From contig NZ_RQJW01000005.1 of NCBI RefSeq assembly GCF_004028635.1, positions 1 through 64,000 of the forward strand: DNA of 64,000 nt, read 5' to 3'. Each line of letters opens with the position of its first letter. The first letter of the stretch is position 1. This DNA is from Streptomyces cyaneus (GTDB lineage Bacteria > Actinomycetota > Actinomycetes > Streptomycetales > Streptomycetaceae). Shown piece by piece: positions 60,803 through 64,000 of the stretch. Below the pieces are notes generated by a model. The model saw only the letters and a list, made by a program, of their open reading frames with translations. It did no database searches and was not told where the DNA came from. A program made the translations under genes and the position numbers.

Positions 60803-60905
60803 GCGCCCTTGGAAGGGGCGCGGGGAACTGCGCGACCAGCCACACACAACCCGCAGCCGCGCACTGCACAAGCCACAAGCCACAAGCCCGCAACGGCGCG
60901 ACCGC
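60803..60905. repeat. Intergenic repeat family B
   Basis: Hairpin GCGCCCTT (60803-60810) with AAGGGGCGC (60813-60821), then GGGGAACTGCGCGACCAGCC (60822-60841) and a CAAGCCA direct repeat. This is a common Streptomyces intergenic element from memory; here it separates the response regulator from its kinase. Confidence 0.75.
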
Positions 60906-60906
60906 G

Positions 60907-61584
60907 TCAACTCTTCTCGAACCGGAAGCCCACACCCCGCACCGTGGCGATGTACCGAGGGTTCGCCGCATCGTCGCCGAGCTTCTTGCGCAGCCACGAG
61001 ATGTGCATGTCGAGCGTCTTGGTCGACGACCACCAGGTCGTGTCCCAGACCTCCCGCATCAGCTGGTCCCGGGTCACCACCCGGCCGGCGTCGCGCACCA
61101 GCACCCGCAGCAGGTCGAACTCCTTGGCCGTGAGCTGGAGTTCCTCGTCGCCCATCCACGCCCGGTGCGACTCGACGTCGATCCGCACGCCGTGCGTGGC
61201 CGGCGGCTGCTGCGGCTCGGCCGACCCGCGCCGCAGCAGGGCCCGGACCCGGGCCAGCAGTTCGGCGAGCCGGAACGGCTTGGTGACGTAGTCGTCGGCG
61301 CCCGCGTCGAGGCCTACGACGGTGTCCACCTCGTCGGCACGTGCGGTCAGGATGAGGACCGGCACGGCGTGGCCCTCGGCACGCAGTCGCCGGGCCACCT
61401 CCAGGCCGTCCATGCCGGGCAGGCCGAGGTCCAGCACGACGAGGTCGATACCGCCCTGCATTCCTGCGTCGAGCGCGGTGGGGCCGTCCTCCCGCACCTC
61501 GACCTCGTACCCTTCCCGGCGCAGTGCGCGGGCCAGCGGCTCCGAAATGGACGCGTCGTCCTCGGCGAGCAGTACACGGGTCAT
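60907..61584 (-). CDS. Two-component response regulator, OmpR/PhoB type
   Basis: 225 residues from the ATG at 61584 (MTRVLLAEDDASISEPLARA). Receiver domain 1-120 with the phosphoacceptor Asp in LVVLDLGLPGMDG and the Lys in DDYVTKPF; winged-helix DNA-binding domain about 130-225 (ELQLTAKEFDLLRVLVRDAG, TLDMHISWLRKKLG, TVRGVGFRFE). A -10 TACCAT six bases before the ATG suggests a leaderless transcript. First gene of a two-gene operon with the kinase; targets unknown. Confidence 0.94.
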   Translation of the reverse strand: MTRVLLAEDDASISEPLARALRREGYEVEVREDGPTALDAGMQGGIDLVVLDLGLPGMDGLEVARRLRAEGHAVPVLILTARADEVDTVVGLDAGADDYVTKPFRLAELLARVRALLRRGSAEPQQPPATHGVRIDVESHRAWMGDEELQLTAKEFDLLRVLVRDAGRVVTRDQLMREVWDTTWWSSTKTLDMHISWLRKKLGDDAANPRYIATVRGVGFRFEKS

Positions 61585-62068
61585 GAGCTGATGGTAGTCC
61601 GCCCATGACAAGAGCTGGGGTGTGATCGGGCGCCTTGATTCTTACCGGTTCTTGGCGCGTCTCTTACCTTCGGGCGCTGTGGTACAGACCATCGTGTGCG
61701 AGGTGCGATCCTGGAAAGGACCTTGGAAAGGGTGCCTGCGGTTCCCTCGACACCTGTGATACGTGTCTCAAGTCCTTCCATATCCGGCAGTGTCCTGACG
61801 TATGGTGAATCTACGCCTGTAGCACTACAGGGACCTTCGGCGGCACTTGACGCTGAGGGTCTCTTTTGTGTCTGCCTGGAATGACCTGTGGCCGGGCCCC
61901 CAAGGACGGGGGCGTGGATCCCGGTGGCCGCCGTCCGCCGCTTCGTGACCCGGAGCGGAACTCCCCGTGGGCGTGGGGGTGGGCGACTGTGCCCCGCCGG
62001 TGCCGGCCGCCCCCCACCGGGCGCGTGACAGTCAACGTCGGTGCGCGTCCCGACAGCAAGGATCGACC
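61585..62068. other. Intergenic region with a dyad upstream of the POT transporter
   Basis: 484 bp without a gene. It contains the dyad CCTGTAG (61816-61822), CA, CTACAGG (61825-61831) and, further on, TTGACG at about 61848-61853. The region 61590-61800 is less GC-rich. The peptide-transporter promoter and an operator for its regulator are likely here. Confidence 0.5.
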
Positions 62069-63574
62069 ATGGCGTCCAGCCTGACGAAGGACTCGGCCCG
62101 CCCGGGCACCCCCGGCTCCGAGAAGACCTTCTTCGGCCACCCCCGCGGCCTGGCCACTCTCTTCATGACCGAGATGTGGGAGCGTTTCTCCTACTACGGC
62201 ATGAAGGCGCTGCTCCCGCTGTACCTGGTGGCCGACAACGGCCTCAACCTCAGCGGCGCGACCACCATCACCATCGCCTCGGTGTACGTGTCTCTCGTAT
62301 ACCTGCTCACGCTGCCCGGCGGCTGGGTCGCGGACCGCATCCTCGGCCCGCGTAAGACGGTCGCCCTGGCCGGCCTGATCATCATGCTCGGCCACCTGAC
62401 CCTGGCCCTGCCGTCGGCCGGCATCTTCTACGTGGGACTCGCCCTCGTCGCGATCGGCTCGGGCCTGCTGAAGGCCAACATCTCCACGATGGTCGGCCAC
62501 CTCTACGACGGCCCGAACGACCCGCGCCGCGACGGTGCCTTCACCGTCTTCTACATCGGTATCAACACCGGCGCCTTCGCCGCGCCGCTGATCATCGGCA
62601 CCGTCGGCGAGAAGGTCAACTGGCACCTCGGCTTCGCGCTGGCCGCGCTCGGCATGGCGCTGGGCCTGGCCCAGTTCCTGCTCGGCACCCGCCACCTGAG
62701 CGCCCGCAGCGAGATCGTGCCGACCCCGATGGACGCCGTGGAGAAGCGCAACACCCTGCGCAAGGGCCTGCTGTGGCTGGCCGTGCCCGCGGTCTTCTAC
62801 GCCGTCGTCGGCCTCTCCGGCCACTTCACGGAGGCCTGGGCCACGATCCCGCTCACGGTCATCGGCCTGATCGTCCCGATCTGGGTCATCGCCCGGATCA
62901 AGCGGGACAAGGACCTGAGCTCCACCGAGCAGTCGAAGGTCTCGGCGTACATCTACTTCTTCGTCGCCGCGGCCGTCTTCTGGATGATCTACGACCAGGG
63001 CGCCACGACGCTGTCGCTGTTCGCCGACTCCTCGGCCGACAACCGGGTCTTCGGCTGGGAGTTCCCGGTCTCCTGGTACCAGTCGGTCAACCCGGTCCTG
63101 ATCATGGCCATCGCGCCGCTGTTCGCCTGGCTGTGGGTGTGGCTGAACCGGCGCGGCAAGGAGCCGAGCACGGCCGTGAAGTTCGCGTCCGGTCTGCTCC
63201 TGATCGGTGTGTCCTTCTTCGTGTTCCTCATCCCGCTGTCGATCGCCCAGGACGGCGAGAAGGCCGCGGCGATGTGGATCGTGGCGATCTTCTTCGTCCA
63301 GACGCTCGGTGAGCTGACGCTGTCCCCGGTGGGTCTGTCGGTCACCACGAAGATGGCGCCGGCGAAGTACGCCTCCCAGATGATGGGCGTCTGGTTCCTC
63401 GCGGTCACCGCGGGCGACTCCGTCACCGCGCTTCTGTCCGACCCGGCCGCCGGTGGCGTCGACCTCAACAAGATGAGCTTCGTCGCGCTTGAGGCCACCC
63501 TCGCCGTCATCGCCGGTGCCGCGGTGTGGATGTACCGCAAGAAGGTCAAGGCGCTCATGGGCGACGTGCGCTAG
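62069..63574 (+). CDS. Proton-dependent oligopeptide transporter (POT/PTR2 family)
   Basis: 501 residues from the ATG at 62069 (AAGGATC upstream); the in-frame extension is not family-like. Major facilitator fold with 14 hydrophobic segments. POT signatures: MTEMWERFSYYGMKALLPLY (the ExxERFxYY motif, about 33-52), LVAIGSGLLKANISTMVG (about 130) and FYIGINTGAFAAPLIIG. Imports di- and tripeptides with protons. Note FxxT at LSPVGLSVTTKM near the end. Single gene ending in a strong terminator. Confidence 0.94.
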   Translation: MASSLTKDSARPGTPGSEKTFFGHPRGLATLFMTEMWERFSYYGMKALLPLYLVADNGLNLSGATTITIASVYVSLVYLLTLPGGWVADRILGPRKTVALAGLIIMLGHLTLALPSAGIFYVGLALVAIGSGLLKANISTMVGHLYDGPNDPRRDGAFTVFYIGINTGAFAAPLIIGTVGEKVNWHLGFALAALGMALGLAQFLLGTRHLSARSEIVPTPMDAVEKRNTLRKGLLWLAVPAVFYAVVGLSGHFTEAWATIPLTVIGLIVPIWVIARIKRDKDLSSTEQSKVSAYIYFFVAAAVFWMIYDQGATTLSLFADSSADNRVFGWEFPVSWYQSVNPVLIMAIAPLFAWLWVWLNRRGKEPSTAVKFASGLLLIGVSFFVFLIPLSIAQDGEKAAAMWIVAIFFVQTLGELTLSPVGLSVTTKMAPAKYASQMMGVWFLAVTAGDSVTALLSDPAAGGVDLNKMSFVALEATLAVIAGAAVWMYRKKVKALMGDVR

Positions 63575-63596
63575 CGCCTGCGGCTGAGCTGAGCGG

Positions 63597-63636
63597 ACGG
63601 AGGCCGTCGCACTCGTGTGGGTGCGACGGCCTCCGT
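63597..63636. terminator. Strong hairpin terminator
   Basis: A perfect 16-bp stem: ACGGAGGCCGTCGCAC (63597-63612), loop TCGTGTGG, GTGCGACGGCCTCCGT (63621-63636), followed by GTTGTG. It serves the POT gene and the convergent DUF397 gene. Confidence 0.93.
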
Positions 63637-63651
63637 GTTGTGCGGGTCAGG

Positions 63652-63870
63652 TCAGTTCGACAGCTCGCCGTGCCGTACGGCCGTGACGAAGGACGCCCAC
63701 GCGGTCGCCGGGAGGATCAGGGCGGGGCCGTGGGGGTTCTTGGAGTCTCGGACGGGGACGAGGGGGGCGGCAGTGAGGAAGTCGTCGGAGACCTCGATGC
63801 AGTTACCGCCGTCAGGGTTGCTGTAGCTGCTCTTGCGCCACGTCACGCCGTTCAGGTCGATGGATCGCAC
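63652..63870 (-). CDS. DUF397 domain protein
   Basis: 72 residues, the usual size. Signatures: VTWRKSSYSNPDGGNCIEV at the N-terminus and VRDSKNPHGPALILPATAWA. DUF397 proteins are Streptomyces-type small partners of XRE/DUF5753 regulators and behave as antitoxin-like or developmental factors (BldB and WhiJ-associated families recalled). The GTG at 63870 overlaps the end of the XRE gene by 19 bases and has GGAGGAA inside it, so the two are coupled. Confidence 0.92.
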   Translation of the reverse strand: MRSIDLNGVTWRKSSYSNPDGGNCIEVSDDFLTAAPLVPVRDSKNPHGPALILPATAWASFVTAVRHGELSN

Positions 63871-64000
63871 GGTGCTTCCTCCAGCATCTGCCCGATGAAC
63901 TTCAGCGACTCGGCCGGGGACAACGCCAGGTCACGCATCGAATCGTACGCACGTTGCAGCCGGTCAACCTCCCTACTTTCCTGGACAAGTTCGCCGTGAT
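63852..64000 (-). CDS. XRE/DUF5753-type regulator, C-terminal fragment (runs off the window)
   Basis: Only the last 49 codons are inside the window, ending at 63852: VDRLQRAYDSMRDLALSPAE, then SLKFIGQMLEEAPCDPST. This matches the C-terminus of the XRE family with DUF5753 (Scr1-like) that precedes DUF397 genes. The N-terminal helix-turn-helix and the sensor part lie beyond 64000. Confidence 0.75.
   Translation of the reverse strand, partial: HGELVQESREVDRLQRAYDSMRDLALSPAESLKFIGQMLEEAPCDPST

Overview
The window reads as high-GC actinobacterial chromosome, almost certainly Streptomyces. The evidence is a third-position GC bias in every gene, frequent GTG/TTG starts, a sporulation-type WhiB, coenzyme F420 genes, an XRE/DUF397 pair at the right edge, and several families of GC-rich intergenic repeats with the CGCCGGACGGGCTG core. 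From memory of the gene order, it resembles the conserved block that in Mycobacterium tuberculosis runs from sahH through manA, manB, whiB2, fbiA-fbiB, the nucleotidyltransferase, an LCP gene, fadE25, purE and purK.

Layout. 1-370 is the promoter and leader of an rRNA operon transcribed leftward out of the window. 419-8563 holds SpoIIM-like and RDD membrane proteins, sahH, an orphan fructose-type PTS permease and a signal peptidase I homologue. 8643-16519 is a leftward group: CDF transporter, manA, SIS protein, a Trm112-like zinc ribbon, manB and a lactate permease. 16672-24083 holds DUF3499, a zincin-like protein, DUF5719 plus a giant glycosyltransferase, and whiB. 24410-28626 runs rightward: a polycysteine leader peptide and cysteine dioxygenase, fbiA-fbiB, and an AlkA-like glycosylase. 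28941-47442 is dominated by the cell envelope: NDP-sugar pyrophosphorylase, secreted PGRP amidase, five LytR-CpsA-Psr (LCP) ligases, a GT2 and UDP-glucose dehydrogenase. Among them lie a TIGR03089 protein, a secreted protein, a thioesterase, a copper-storage protein and an acyl-CoA dehydrogenase. 47836-52195 is a five-gene copper-type envelope operon. 52287-58945 holds CGNR, two VOC proteins, a MerR/ene-reductase pair, dipeptidase-purE-purK and a GtrA protein. 59486-63574 is a two-component system and a POT transporter. The window ends in DUF397 and a truncated XRE regulator.

How the genes fit together. ManA, ManB and the nucleotidyltransferase can supply activated mannose, and Ugd supplies UDP-glucuronate. 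The two GT2 enzymes and GtrA could build or export glycans, and the five LCP proteins would attach glycopolymers to peptidoglycan. FbiA/FbiB finish F420. PurK/PurE are consecutive purine steps.

The strongest candidates for something new are four. First, a short, probably leaderless ORF ending in a Cys-rich tract directly before cysteine dioxygenase, with an RBS-sequestering stem. Second, the 47836-52195 operon, in which every protein carries a copper domain or a His-rich segment, including a cupredoxin with a duplicated C-terminal domain. Third, a structured 185-bp intergenic element present twice. Fourth, two degenerate enzymes: a signal peptidase with Glu in place of the catalytic Lys, and a zincin without HExxH.
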